Below are positions 1-8,467 of a stretch of 64,000 nt of DNA, one piece after another. Position 1 is the stretch's first letter. Each line of letters starts with the position of its first letter. Origin of the DNA: an uncultured Ruminiclostridium sp. Lineage in GTDB: Bacteria > Bacillota > Clostridia > Oscillospirales > Ruminococcaceae. The stretch is from NCBI GenBank assembly GCA_934454635.1, contig CAKSFR010000002.1, positions 124,001 through 188,000 on the forward strand. The letters are read 5' to 3'. A program made the position numbers and the translations under genes. The notes beneath the pieces are model-generated. The model did not search any database, was not told the origin of the DNA, and was given only the letters and a program-made list of their open reading frames with translations.

Positions 1-278
1 TAGTCAGAATAGAAACCGACGTTAAAAACGGCAGAAAACTCCTTATTTTTAAGGACAGCTACGGAAACGCCGAGGTTCCGTTCTATTTTGGTTCTTTTGA
101 AGAAATTTACGTCTGCGATATGCGGTATTTCGATCTTAACGCCGTTCAGTTCATCGAGGAAAAGGGAATAACGGACATGTTGTTTACAATGTGCACATTC
201 TCCGCCGTCGGAACAAATTCCAACGGTCTGATAAACGCGCTCAACAATCCTGTTGTGGAGGAGATACCTGCGGATTGA
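1..278 (+). CDS. DHHW-type surface-modification protein, C-terminal fragment
   Basis: Open from the window edge to a TGA at 276-278; only the last ~91 residues are visible. They closely resemble the C-terminus of the next protein: both have a K(D/E)SYGNA motif, an (E/K)IYVCD motif, R-Y-F-(D/N)-L-N-A-V and a TDxLFxxCT segment. The two genes are therefore tandem paralogues. SYGNA lies where the catalytic Ser of SGNH/AlgX-like acyltransferase folds is expected, which is inference from the family. The DHHW motif itself lies upstream of the window. The stop is 18 bp before the next ATG, so the genes are probably co-transcribed. Confidence 0.8.
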   Translation, partial: VRIETDVKNGRKLLIFKDSYGNAEVPFYFGSFEEIYVCDMRYFDLNAVQFIEEKGITDMLFTMCTFSAVGTNSNGLINALNNPVVEEIPAD

Positions 279-296
279 GTGCAGAAAGGGTATTCA

Positions 297-1586
297 ATGA
301 ATCGTAGACTTGGCGCGGCAGCGCTTTCGGCGGCGGCAGTCCTGCTTTGTTCCTGTTCACAGGCGCAGGCGGCGCCGCACCAGACCTTCAAAACCGTTAA
401 AACGTCGGGTATAACAGCCTTTAAGACTCCGACCGACGAAAACGGCAGCTATATAACGGGAGAGCCGACTGAAACCGACTCCTTTGAAACAACTTCAATT
501 TCTTCGGCTGAAAATCCCGTTCTGACCGAGCCTGTTACTACGGAAAGCAGCCTTGACGAAATGGCAACGCAGGGTGCGACAGTTCCCACAGTTTCCTCGC
601 CGCAGTCAGTACAAACGGAAATCACGGCCGAACAGACAGCGCAGCCTGATAAAACAACTTCTGCTCCCGCAGGCGACAGCGGCGAATACAACGTTATCGG
701 CGATAACGGGATACTTGTCACAAAGCGCGCGGACGGGCATTACTGGGGGCTTATGCCGTGCTGGGGAACATACGGCTTGTGCGAAAGCTGGGCGGAGAGC
801 GCCAACAGCTTTGCCGCGGCGCTGCCCGACGTAAAAACATACCAGATGACAATACCGACCTCTAGCGAATTTTACGTTCCCGCTGAATATTCTTCGGGAT
901 TTACGGGAAGTCAGCTTGCGAAAATCGAACACATTGCTCAAAATCTCAAAAATATAAAAAATATCGACGCATATTCCGCGCTTAACGAGCATAAGGACGA
1001 GAAAATTTTTTCCCGAACCGACCACCACTGGTTCCCGCTCGGCGCATATTATGCGGCGCAGGTCTTTGCCGAGGACGCGGGCGTTGATTTTGCGGACATT
1101 TCCGAGTATAAAAAGGTCACGAAGGGCGGCTATGTCGGCTCGATGTACAGCTACTCGAACGACGTTCACCTAAAAAACGACCCCGAGGATTTCGACCTTT
1201 ATCTTTCTCCGAACCGCAGTGAAATAACCACAAATTATTACGACCGGTCGTTTAAAAACGGCTATGAAAGCGACCTTTTCACCTCGCCCGACGGCGGCGC
1301 GTATTACTGCTCGTTTCTCGGCTCGGACGACCGTATCGCAGAGATAACCACCGACTGCAAAAACGGCAAAACGCTTGTCGTTTTTAAGGAAAGCTACGGG
1401 AACGCGCTCGTTCCGTTCCTTACCTCGTCGTTTGAGAAAATTTATGTTTGCGATATACGTTATTTTAACCTGAACGCCGTCGATTTCTGCAAGGAAGTCG
1501 GCGCGACAGACCTGCTTTTTGCGGTCTGCACCTACACCCCCGCAGGCAGCAACGGCAATTACTTAGGAATAATCATAAATCAATGA
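297..1586 (+). CDS. DHHW family lipoprotein (SGNH/AlgX-like)
   Basis: Protein of about 429 residues. The N-terminus is a lipoprotein signal: basic start, hydrophobic stretch, Cys20 in a lipobox-like L-C-S-C. Residues ~25-130 are a Thr/Ser/Pro/Glu-rich linker, probably a wall-spanning spacer. A globular domain follows with the DHHW motif (~242-245) and a C-terminal KESYGNA segment. DHHW proteins are related to the AlgX/AlgJ fold that helps O-acylate surface polymers, usually beside an MBOAT acyltransferase; that role is inferred here. An in-frame GTG exists at 279, but the AGAAAGG ribosome site (283-289) fits the ATG at 297. The stop overlaps the first ATG of the next gene, so this is one operon. 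Confidence 0.85.
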   Translation: MNRRLGAAALSAAAVLLCSCSQAQAAPHQTFKTVKTSGITAFKTPTDENGSYITGEPTETDSFETTSISSAENPVLTEPVTTESSLDEMATQGATVPTVSSPQSVQTEITAEQTAQPDKTTSAPAGDSGEYNVIGDNGILVTKRADGHYWGLMPCWGTYGLCESWAESANSFAAALPDVKTYQMTIPTSSEFYVPAEYSSGFTGSQLAKIEHIAQNLKNIKNIDAYSALNEHKDEKIFSRTDHHWFPLGAYYAAQVFAEDAGVDFADISEYKKVTKGGYVGSMYSYSNDVHLKNDPEDFDLYLSPNRSEITTNYYDRSFKNGYESDLFTSPDGGAYYCSFLGSDDRIAEITTDCKNGKTLVVFKESYGNALVPFLTSSFEKIYVCDIRYFNLNAVDFCKEVGATDLLFAVCTYTPAGSNGNYLGIIINQ

Positions 1587-1597
1587 AAGGAATGCCA

Positions 1598-3382
1598 ATG
1601 AACGACATTTTTTCATATCCGTTTGACAGCGGCTTTCTGCTTAAAAAGCAGAAAAGTATCCGAAAAGAGTTGAAAAATGACGGAAAAAAGCGTATCCCCG
1701 TGAAAATTGCGATACTCGGCGGTTCGACCGCGAACGCTGTTGCCGACCAGCTCGAATTATTCCTGCTGAATTACGGCATTGAGCCGCAGTTTTACCTCTC
1801 GGAATACGCCCAGTTCTGGCAGGACGCAATGTTTCCGCCCGACGAGCTCAGCGGTTTTTCACCCGACCTCGTTTATTTTCACACCACAAATCGCAACATT
1901 ATGCGTTTTCCTGAAATTACCGACAGCGCGGAAAGGGTCGCTTCGATAATCGACAGCGAATTTTCGCATTTCAGACAGGCGTGGGAGAGCATAAGCGAGA
2001 AATTCGGCTGCCCGATAATTCAGAATAATTTCGAGCTTCCGCCTTTTCGGCTTCTCGGCAACAGGGATTGCTCGGATATTCACGGACGCGTCCGCACGAT
2101 AAACGAGCTGAACCGACTTTTCGCCGAATATGCCGAAAAAACGAAGAATTTCTATATAAATGACATAAATTATCTTTCGTCGTGCTACGGACTTGACGCG
2201 TGGGCGGACAACACAGTGTGGCAGATGTACAAGTATGCGCTTGCGCTTCCCGCCGTGCCTGTTCTCGCGTCGAATATCGCCGCGATAATAAAGGCGATTT
2301 ACGGGAAAAACAAGAAAGTTCTCGCGCTCGACCTTGACAATACGCTCTGGGGCGGAATCGTCGGCGACGACGGCGTTGAGGGTATAAAAATAGGCATGGA
2401 GCTTCCGCAGGGGCAGGTCTATTCCGAATTTCAGGACTATGTGAAGCTTCACAAGGATATCGGGGTCCTGCTTACCGTTTGTTCAAAAAACGAGCAGGAA
2501 AACGCGCTCGCGGGACTTAATCACCCCGCAGGAACGCTCCGCCCCGACGATTTTACCGTAATAAAGGCGAACTGGGAGCCGAAAGACCGAAATCTTATCG
2601 AAACCGCAGAGGAGCTTTCGCTTCTCCCCGAAAGCTTTGTTTTTGCGGACGATAACCCCGCCGAACGCGCGATCGTGCGGGGACAGATTCCGGGCGCGGC
2701 TGTCCCCGAAATGGACGGCGCAGAGAATTATATCCGAATACTCGACAGGAACAGATATTTCGAGGTGGTTTCGCTTTCCGACGACGATCGAAAGCGCACC
2801 GAAATGTACAAGGCGAACGCGCAGAGAGCGAGCCTTCAGAAGAGCTTTTCGGATTACGGCGAATATCTCGACAGTTTGGAGATGTCGGCGGAGATAAAGC
2901 CTTTTTCGCCGCTTTATTTTCAGCGTATCGCCCAGCTCACCAACAAGAGCAACCAGTTCAATCTGACTACGCGGCGCTATACCGAAGCCGAGATCGAAGC
3001 CGCGGCAGCTGACCCCAAAAAAGTCACGCTTTACGGCAGACTTTCGGACAAGTTCGGGGACAACGGCGTTGTTTCCGTGGTGATAGGACGGCAGGAGGAA
3101 AACGCTTTGCACCTTGATCTGTGGCTGATGAGCTGCCGCGTTTTAAAGCGCGAAATGGAGCTTGCAATGCTTGACGAGGTCGTTTTCGCCGCAAAAGCCC
3201 GCGGAATACGAAAGCTGGTCGGATATTACCTCCCGACCGCGAAAAACGGCATGGTGCGCGGACTTTATGAAGCTTTCGGATTCGCTAAGGTCAGCGAAAC
3301 GCCCGAAGAAACGATCTGGGAGCTTGAAACGGCGGGGTATATCCCGAAAACAAAACACATTTCTGTAAACGGAGGAAATTAA
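1598..3382 (+). CDS. FkbH-like HAD-IIIC protein
   Basis: About 594 residues. An N-terminal SGNH-like region (IAILGGSTANAV, ~38-48) precedes a HAD-IIIC phosphatase-like domain with ALDLDNTLWGG (~243-253), and the C-terminal ~150 residues look like a GNAT fold. In characterised FkbH proteins the HAD domain takes a glycerate unit from 1,3-bisphosphoglycerate and loads it on an acyl carrier protein. The ACP gene 1 bp downstream makes a glyceryl- or acyl-ACP supply role likely, with the DHHW lipoproteins acting outside the cell. Three in-frame ATGs exist (1583, 1592, 1598). The GAAAGG site at 1585-1590 best fits 1598, though 1583 would couple to the previous stop. Confidence 0.88.
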   Translation: MNDIFSYPFDSGFLLKKQKSIRKELKNDGKKRIPVKIAILGGSTANAVADQLELFLLNYGIEPQFYLSEYAQFWQDAMFPPDELSGFSPDLVYFHTTNRNIMRFPEITDSAERVASIIDSEFSHFRQAWESISEKFGCPIIQNNFELPPFRLLGNRDCSDIHGRVRTINELNRLFAEYAEKTKNFYINDINYLSSCYGLDAWADNTVWQMYKYALALPAVPVLASNIAAIIKAIYGKNKKVLALDLDNTLWGGIVGDDGVEGIKIGMELPQGQVYSEFQDYVKLHKDIGVLLTVCSKNEQENALAGLNHPAGTLRPDDFTVIKANWEPKDRNLIETAEELSLLPESFVFADDNPAERAIVRGQIPGAAVPEMDGAENYIRILDRNRYFEVVSLSDDDRKRTEMYKANAQRASLQKSFSDYGEYLDSLEMSAEIKPFSPLYFQRIAQLTNKSNQFNLTTRRYTEAEIEAAAADPKKVTLYGRLSDKFGDNGVVSVVIGRQEENALHLDLWLMSCRVLKREMELAMLDEVVFAAKARGIRKLVGYYLPTAKNGMVRGLYEAFGFAKVSETPEETIWELETAGYIPKTKHISVNGGN

Positions 3383-3383
3383 A

Positions 3384-3620
3384 ATGGACGAGATTTTTGA
3401 GCGGCTGAACGATGTTTTCTGCGAATTTTTCGATGATGACGAGATTGAGCTTGAGCCGGAAACGACGGCAGATGATATCGAGGACTGGGACAGTCTTAAT
3501 CACATTACGCTTATGACGGCGGTTGAGAACGAGTTCGGAATACGTCTTTCAATGGGCGAGGTTTCGGGACTGAAAAATGTCGGCGAGCTTGCCGAAACCA
3601 TTGCCAAAAAAATAAAGTAA
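3384..3620 (+). CDS. Acyl carrier protein
   Basis: 78 residues, acidic, the normal ACP length. The phosphopantetheine attachment Ser is in DSLNH (Ser37), preceded by the usual ED-W. A strong GGAGG lies just before the ATG and the gene starts 1 bp after the FkbH-like gene. The cytoplasmic FkbH-like enzyme probably loads this ACP with a C3 unit used to modify a surface polymer. It is a dedicated ACP rather than the fatty-acid synthesis AcpP, judging by its neighbours and by the absence of fab genes. Last gene of the operon. Confidence 0.93.
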   Translation: MDEIFERLNDVFCEFFDDDEIELEPETTADDIEDWDSLNHITLMTAVENEFGIRLSMGEVSGLKNVGELAETIAKKIK

Positions 3621-3713
3621 TACCCGGTACAAATTAAAAACCATACAAAAATCGAGTATAATCTGTGCATATATGGGCTATATGAGAATTTTTATTATCG
3701 GTGCTTAGTATAA
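3621..3713. repeat. MITE-like AT-rich palindromic element, copy 1 (inverted)
   Basis: Reads as the reverse complement of the copies at 11570 and 17549. It shares AATTAAAA, CATACAAAAA, TCGAGTATA, GCATATATGG, GAGAATTTTTAT and the terminal GGTGCTTAGTATA, with a few small deletions. It lies between the convergent ACP gene and the formate/nitrite channel gene. It encodes no protein. Confidence 0.8.
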
Positions 3714-3748
3714 CAGCGCCTCTCCAAACTGCTTGGAGGGGCGCTGTT
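3712..3748. terminator. Bidirectional terminator
   Basis: A 16-bp stem, AACAGCGCC-TCTCCAA against TTGGAGG-GGCGCTGTT, with one mismatch and a 5-nt loop. It lies between convergent genes and can serve the ACP operon (+) and the FNT channel gene (-). Confidence 0.75.
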
Positions 3749-3776
3749 TGCGCTTTATTTCAACTGCGGGAAGCAA

Positions 3777-4625
3777 TCAGCGGCTTCCTAATTTTATGTG
3801 CGCAATATAGTACAAAACTCCCATGAAAACTGCGCCGCCGATGATGTTGCCGATTGTCACGGGGAGAAGATTGCTAAAGAACGCGCCGATACCGAGATTT
3901 GCCGCACTTTCGGCGAATATTCCGTATGCGTCTGCCGCTTTGGCTAGGTATTCGCTGTTTGACGCCGCTGCAATTCCCGCAGGTATGTAGTACATATTCG
4001 CAACGCAGTGTTCAAATCCCGATATAACGAACGCGAAAATCGGGAAGAATATGCCAAGAATTTTTCCGCCGATATCGCGCGCTCCCGCAGCCATGAGAAC
4101 CGCGGCGCAGACGAGAATATTGCAGAAAATACCCGAAACAAGCGCTTCGCCGAACCCGAGATTTATCTTTGCGACCGCAATTTTAATCGTGTACGCTCCG
4201 AGCAGCCCGCCGCTCATATCAAACTGTCCCATGTAAAAAGCGCAAAGTGCCACAAATACACCACCGAGCATATTGCTGAAATATACAACGAGTAAATTTT
4301 TAACGGCGTTATACCATTTGACCTCGCCGTGCATGATTCCGGTGATCATAAGGCAGTTTCCCGTGAACAATTCGCCGCCGATAACCACTATCATCATCAG
4401 TCCGACGGGAAATATCGCGCCCGAAATCAGTTTTGCAACGCCTGCGTCCGAAACGGCGTGAGCAGCGACGTTAGCCGCACAGCCGCCCAAAGCGATAAAC
4501 ATTCCCGCGATAAATCCGAGAATTATCATCTTCGGGAGCGGCATTGAAGCCTTGGCTTTCGCTGCGGTAATCATATTTATGATAATTTCGGCAGGAGAAT
4601 TGAAATTGTTCATACGGCTGTTCAT
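3777..4625 (-). CDS. Formate/nitrite transporter (FNT) family channel
   Basis: 282 residues with six predicted membrane helices, typical for the FocA/NirC/HSC family of pentameric anion channels. Family marks include SPAEI near the N-terminus, GGELFTGN, and GFEHCVANMYYIP, whose His is the central pore histidine. Substrate (formate, nitrite or hydrosulfide) cannot be fixed from sequence; no pfl, nir or asr gene is adjacent. Two ATGs (4625 and 4613) flank the optimal distance from the GAAAGG site, so the start is uncertain by four codons. It follows livF on the same strand with 163 bp between, holding its own promoter and a structured leader. Confidence 0.9.
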   Translation of the reverse strand: MNSRMNNFNSPAEIIINMITAAKAKASMPLPKMIILGFIAGMFIALGGCAANVAAHAVSDAGVAKLISGAIFPVGLMMIVVIGGELFTGNCLMITGIMHGEVKWYNAVKNLLVVYFSNMLGGVFVALCAFYMGQFDMSGGLLGAYTIKIAVAKINLGFGEALVSGIFCNILVCAAVLMAAGARDIGGKILGIFFPIFAFVISGFEHCVANMYYIPAGIAAASNSEYLAKAADAYGIFAESAANLGIGAFFSNLLPVTIGNIIGGAVFMGVLYYIAHIKLGSR

Positions 4626-4763
4626 ATCCTTTCAAAAATAATGCGCTCCGCCGTGTTTGCCTTAACATGAATGGATTTGCAAGGATGAGCTGTCGAAAAA
4701 ACGGCAACTCAGATATAACGGATAGCGTGAGCGCATTGCTTTATATACTTTTTGTAATGTTTT
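4626..4763 (-). promoter_or_regulatory. Structured 5' leader of the FNT channel gene
   Basis: A perfect 9-bp inverted repeat (AATGCGCTC at 4640-4648, GAGCGCATT at 4729-4737) encloses a second helix (GAGCTGTCG/CGGCAACTC, 4687-4710). As minus-strand RNA this folds as a closed multi-helix element of ~98 nt directly upstream of the ribosome site. No known riboswitch consensus was recognised. Confidence 0.4.
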
Positions 4764-4769
4764 TTAGAA

Positions 4770-4799
4770 ATTATACGAAATGTGTCGATTATTCGCCAA
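4770..4799 (-). promoter_or_regulatory. Probable promoter of the FNT channel gene
   Basis: Minus strand: -35 TTGGCG, 18-bp spacer, -10 TATAAT (4770-4775). The -35 overlaps the last codons of livF. Confidence 0.45.
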
Positions 4800-5499
4800 G
4801 ATAAGCCTTTTTTATGCTTTCGTCGTTGATGAGATCGGAAGCAAGTCCCGAAAGCTTGATCGTTCCTGTTTCGAGAACATATGCACGGTCGGCGATCGAG
4901 AGCGCTTTTTTCGCATTCTGTTCGACAAGCAGAACGGTCGTACCGCCCTTGCGGATTTCCTGTATAATGTCGAAAATTTCGTTTACATAGAGGGGAGAAA
5001 GTCCCATAGAGGGTTCGTCCATGAGGATTATAGACGGCTTGCTCATCAGCGCGCGTCCCATTGCGAGCATCTGCTGTTCGCCGCCCGAAAGCGTTCCCGC
5101 GACCTGAATTTTTCTTTCCTCAAGGCGGGGGAAGTGCGAATATACCTTTGCGAGGGATTCGGCGATTTCAGCCTTGTCCTTACGCGTGTATGCGCCCATC
5201 ATCAGGTTTTCATAAACAGTAAGCTGCTGGAAAATGCGGCGTCCCTCGGGAACGTGCGCCATGCCCATGCTTACTATTTTATGTGCGGGAGTTTTTGTAA
5301 GCTCCTTGCCGTCAAACATTATACTGCCGTGTTTTGCGGCGATAAGTCCTGTGATTGTGTGAAGAATGGTGGTCTTTCCCGCGCCGTTCGCGCCGATAAG
5401 CGCGATAACCTCGCCCTTGTTTACCTCGAAGGACACGCCGCGTATAGCCTTAATCATGCCGTAATTTACTTCAAGATTCTTTATTTCAAGCATTGCCAT
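4789..5499 (-). CDS. livF: Branched-chain amino acid ABC transporter ATPase LivF
   Basis: 236 residues, cytoplasmic ATPase subunit of a high-affinity Leu/Ile/Val (HAAT) importer. Walker A is GANGAGKTT, the signature is LSGGEQQM, and Walker B is ILMDEPSMGL, with a downstream switch His region. GEQQML and the short C-terminus distinguish LivF from LivG. A TTG-initiated form from 5523 is possible, but AAGGAGG lies 8 nt before the ATG at 5499, which is preferred. It is the last gene of livKHMGF; livG ends 13 bp upstream. Confidence 0.95.
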   Translation of the reverse strand: MAMLEIKNLEVNYGMIKAIRGVSFEVNKGEVIALIGANGAGKTTILHTITGLIAAKHGSIMFDGKELTKTPAHKIVSMGMAHVPEGRRIFQQLTVYENLMMGAYTRKDKAEIAESLAKVYSHFPRLEERKIQVAGTLSGGEQQMLAMGRALMSKPSIILMDEPSMGLSPLYVNEIFDIIQEIRKGGTTVLLVEQNAKKALSIADRAYVLETGTIKLSGLASDLINDESIKKAYLGE

Positions 5500-5512
5500 C
5501 GGCTTTTCCTCC

Positions 5513-6271
5513 TTATTCGCCAAGATAAGCGGTGATAACGCGCGGATCGTTCAGGACCTCGCTCGTTACGCCCTGCGCAAGAACCTGACCAAAGTTAAGC
5601 ACCGTGATTTCTTCGCAGATTCCTCCGACAAGCCGCATATCGTGTTCGATAAGCAGTATCGTCATGTCGAATTTATCGCGAACAAATCGGATAGTTTCCA
5701 TAAGCTCCTCGGTTTCGTTCGGGTTCATGCCTGCGGCAGGCTCGTCGAGCAGCAGAAGCTTCGGATTTGTCGCAAGCGCGCGTGCGATTTCAAGCTTACG
5801 CTGTTTTCCGTAGGGAAGGTTCGCCGCCGTAAAGCCCGCGCAGTCCTTCAGACCCATAACGTCGAGCAGTTCAAGCGCTTTTTCATTCATCTTTTTTTCT
5901 ATTTTAAAGTAGCGCGGCAGACGGAGTATGCCCTCAATGGTCGAATAGCCCATCTGATTGTGCAGACCGACCTTTACGTTATCAAGAACGGAAAGCTCCT
6001 TAAAAAGGCGTATATTCTGGAAAGTACGCGCAATTCCCGCCTTATTTATCGCGATAGTGTTCATTCCGACAATGTTTTTTCCGTCGAGAATGATAGAACC
6101 GGTATCTGCCTTATACACGCCGGTGAGCAGGTTGAACGCGGTAGTTTTGCCTGCGCCGTTCGGTCCGATAAGTCCGTAAAGCTGACCTTTTTTAATAGCG
6201 ATATTGAGGTCGTTTACCGCTTTAAGTCCGCCGAACGAAATGCTTAAATGAGAAACTTCGAGCATATTCAT
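5513..6271 (-). CDS. livG: Branched-chain amino acid ABC transporter ATPase LivG
   Basis: 252 residues, the second ATPase of the importer. Walker A is GPNGAGKTT, Walker B is [13 protein letters not shown], and the Asn-Pro of AAGMNPNE is typical for LivG. The ABC signature region reads [11 protein letters not shown], the usual LivG variant of LSGGQ. GGGAGG precedes the ATG. The start overlaps the livM stop by 4 bp (ATGA), indicating translational coupling. Confidence 0.95.
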   Translation of the reverse strand: MNMLEVSHLSISFGGLKAVNDLNIAIKKGQLYGLIGPNGAGKTTAFNLLTGVYKADTGSIILDGKNIVGMNTIAINKAGIARTFQNIRLFKELSVLDNVKVGLHNQMGYSTIEGILRLPRYFKIEKKMNEKALELLDVMGLKDCAGFTAANLPYGKQRKLEIARALATNPKLLLLDEPAAGMNPNETEELMETIRFVRDKFDMTILLIEHDMRLVGGICEEITVLNFGQVLAQGVTSEVLNDPRVITAYLGE

Positions 6272-7365
6272 GACTGCGCACCTCCCTCGGCTTCATTCAC
6301 CGTCTTTTTTATGCCGAATTTTGCCTTGAATTTTGCGGCGATCATTTTGCGCCATTCAATCATCTTCGGACTCCAGTTAAACAGCATAACCGCGATAAGG
6401 ACGACTGCATACACAAGCATACGGTAGTCGCGCAGGAAGCGGAGCTTTTCGGGGAGAACGTAAAGGATAATTGCCGCGATTATCGAGCCGCGGATATTTC
6501 CGATTCCGCCGAGAACGACGTAAACGAGTATCATTATCGAAGCGTTGTAGTTGAACTTATCGCCTGCGGGAGTAAGCGTTGCGAAATTGTGCGAATAAAG
6601 CGCGCCCGCCGCGCCTGCGAGAGCTGCGGAAATGGTGAACACCATGAGCTTGTACTTGGTGATGTTTATTCCCACGGATTCCGCCGCGATGCGATTGTCG
6701 CGGATAGACATTATGGCGCGTCCGTCGCGCGAATTTACGAGGTTCAGAACTATTACCAATGTTATCAGCACGAGGACGATTCCCACCGTGAAATTCGAGT
6801 CCTGCGGAGTTCCCGAAATGCCCTGCGCGCCTTTTATGATAATGCGCCCGTCCTCAAGCAGTCCCAGTCCCGCAGTTCCGGAGGAAGCGTCGAACGAGAT
6901 GTGCAGACCGTTGGAGTCCACGCCGAGATAGATGATATTAACGATATTTTTGATGATTTCGCCGAACGCAAGTGTAACAATAGCGAGGTAGTCGCCCTTT
7001 AAGCGGAGTACGGGGATACCGATGATCACGCCGAAAACCGCCGCGGCAGCCGCTCCGACGAGAATTGCGATTCCAAAGCGAAGCGGAGCGCTTGTAATAA
7101 GATCCTGCGCCGCGCAGGAGAATACCGCGCTGCTGTACGCGCCCACGCACATGAAGCCCGCGTGTCCGAGGCTCAGCTCGCCGAGTATACCTACGACGAG
7201 GTTGAGCGAAACCGCCATTATAACGTAAATACAGATAGGAACGAGGAAGCCCTTCATTGAGCTTGAGAGGCTGCCCGTGAGCTGGAGTATCATCATTACG
7301 GCGTAGCCCACAATAACGATACCGTAGGTTATAAGATTGTTTATGAGCGTTTTTTTCTTATTCAT
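6268..7365 (-). CDS. livM: Branched-chain amino acid ABC permease LivM
   Basis: 365 residues with about nine to ten membrane segments and the BPD_transp_2 fold. LSLGHAGFM and GIPVLRLKGDYLAIVTLAFGE are hallmark LivM segments; the cytoplasmic coupling loop includes GRAIMSIRDNRIAAESVGI. AAGGAGG lies 6 nt before the ATG. It pairs with LivH to form the translocation pore; livH ends 11 bp upstream. Confidence 0.95.
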   Translation of the reverse strand: MNKKKTLINNLITYGIVIVGYAVMMILQLTGSLSSSMKGFLVPICIYVIMAVSLNLVVGILGELSLGHAGFMCVGAYSSAVFSCAAQDLITSAPLRFGIAILVGAAAAAVFGVIIGIPVLRLKGDYLAIVTLAFGEIIKNIVNIIYLGVDSNGLHISFDASSGTAGLGLLEDGRIIIKGAQGISGTPQDSNFTVGIVLVLITLVIVLNLVNSRDGRAIMSIRDNRIAAESVGINITKYKLMVFTISAALAGAAGALYSHNFATLTPAGDKFNYNASIMILVYVVLGGIGNIRGSIIAAIILYVLPEKLRFLRDYRMLVYAVVLIAVMLFNWSPKMIEWRKMIAAKFKAKFGIKKTVNEAEGGAQS

Positions 7366-7376
7366 GCCGCGCCTCC

Positions 7377-8261
7377 TTAAACCTTTTCCTGAACATTCTT
7401 GCCGAGTATACCCGCCGGTTTAACGAGAAGCACGACTATAAGAATAAGGAAAACTATTGCGTCCGCCATCTGCGAGGAGATATATGCGCTTGAAAGTATC
7501 TGAATTATTCCGATAAGGATTCCGCCGAGCATAGCGCCGGGGATAGAGCCTATTCCGCCGAAAACCGCCGCAACGAACGCCTTTATGCCGGGCATTGTAC
7601 CCGTGTATGGGGTAAGCTGCGGATACGCCGAGCACATGAGCGCGCCCGCGACTGCGGCAAGTGCCGAGCCGATAGCGAATGTGAGCGCAATGGTCGCGTT
7701 TACGTTGATACCCATGAGCTGCGCCGCGCCTTTATCCTCGGAAACCGCCTGCATAGCCTGTCCCGCGCGGGTTTTCTTAATAAAGAGAGTAAGCCCTATC
7801 ATGATTACGACGCAGGTGAGGATCGTGATTATCGTTATTGCGCTTATCGAAAGCTCGCCGCCGAAAAGCTGAAGGTTCGGGAGATTTACGATAGGCGAGA
7901 AAATTTTCGCGTCCGCGCCGAAAATGAGAAGCGCGACATTCTGGAGAAAATAGCTTACGCCGATAGCCGTAATAAGCACCGCGAGGGAAGAAGCCGCGTT
8001 TCGCAGCGGGCGGTAAGCGATACGCTCGACAAGAACGCCGAGGACCGTACAGAATACCATTGCGATAAGCAGCGAAAGAAGTCCGTTAAGCCCGAGATTT
8101 GACATACACGAAAAAACGACGAAGCCGCCGATCATAATAACGTCGCCGTGTGCGAAATTAAGCATTTTCGCAATACCGTAGACCATAGTATAGCCCAACG
8201 CGATGATTGCGTAAACGCTCCCTAAACTGAGTCCGTTTACGAGGTAACTTAAAAAGCTCAT
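7377..8261 (-). CDS. livH: Branched-chain amino acid ABC permease LivH
   Basis: 294 residues, polytopic membrane protein of the LivH family. It begins with the conserved NGLSLGSVYAIIALGYTMVYG, followed by LNFAHGD; the C-terminal half has FGGIGSIPGAMLGG. GAAAGGA precedes the ATG. It is separated from livK by 206 bp containing two hairpins, so livK and the rest of the operon may be expressed at different levels from one promoter. Confidence 0.95.
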   Translation of the reverse strand: MSFLSYLVNGLSLGSVYAIIALGYTMVYGIAKMLNFAHGDVIMIGGFVVFSCMSNLGLNGLLSLLIAMVFCTVLGVLVERIAYRPLRNAASSLAVLITAIGVSYFLQNVALLIFGADAKIFSPIVNLPNLQLFGGELSISAITIITILTCVVIMIGLTLFIKKTRAGQAMQAVSEDKGAAQLMGINVNATIALTFAIGSALAAVAGALMCSAYPQLTPYTGTMPGIKAFVAAVFGGIGSIPGAMLGGILIGIIQILSSAYISSQMADAIVFLILIVVLLVKPAGILGKNVQEKV

Positions 8262-8288
8262 ATTTTCAAATCCTTTCGGGTAAATTTT

Positions 8289-8424
8289 CCTGAATTACCG
8301 GTATTCTCGGGGATCTTCCCTGAAAATACCGCTGATTCAGGCGGAAAATACGCATTTTCCGGTCTGAAAACAGCCTGTCCAAAAACCGCATAAACCGCCG
8401 ACTCGGGAAATCCGTATCGGCGGT
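8289..8424 (-). promoter_or_regulatory. Two intercistronic hairpins between livK and livH
   Basis: Reading leftward, the first hairpin pairs ACCGCCGA (8394-8401) with TCGGCGGT (8417-8424). The second is a long imperfect stem spanning 8289-8341 (CCTGAAT...CGGTATT against AATACCG...ATTCAGG). Neither has a strong T-run, so partial termination or 3'-end protection of the livK transcript is more likely than a full stop. That role is inference. Confidence 0.5.
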
Positions 8425-8467
8425 GTATATGCGATAAATTAACCTATATTCCGCTTATGGGAACAGA

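Noticed and set aside
4626..4763. THF or ZTP riboswitch in the FNT leader
   Set aside because: The conserved cores of those classes are not present; kept only as an unclassified structured leader.
5499..5523. Longer LivF from TTG at 5523
   Set aside because: It would place the AAGGAGG ribosome site inside the coding region and overlap livG; the ATG at 5499 is better.
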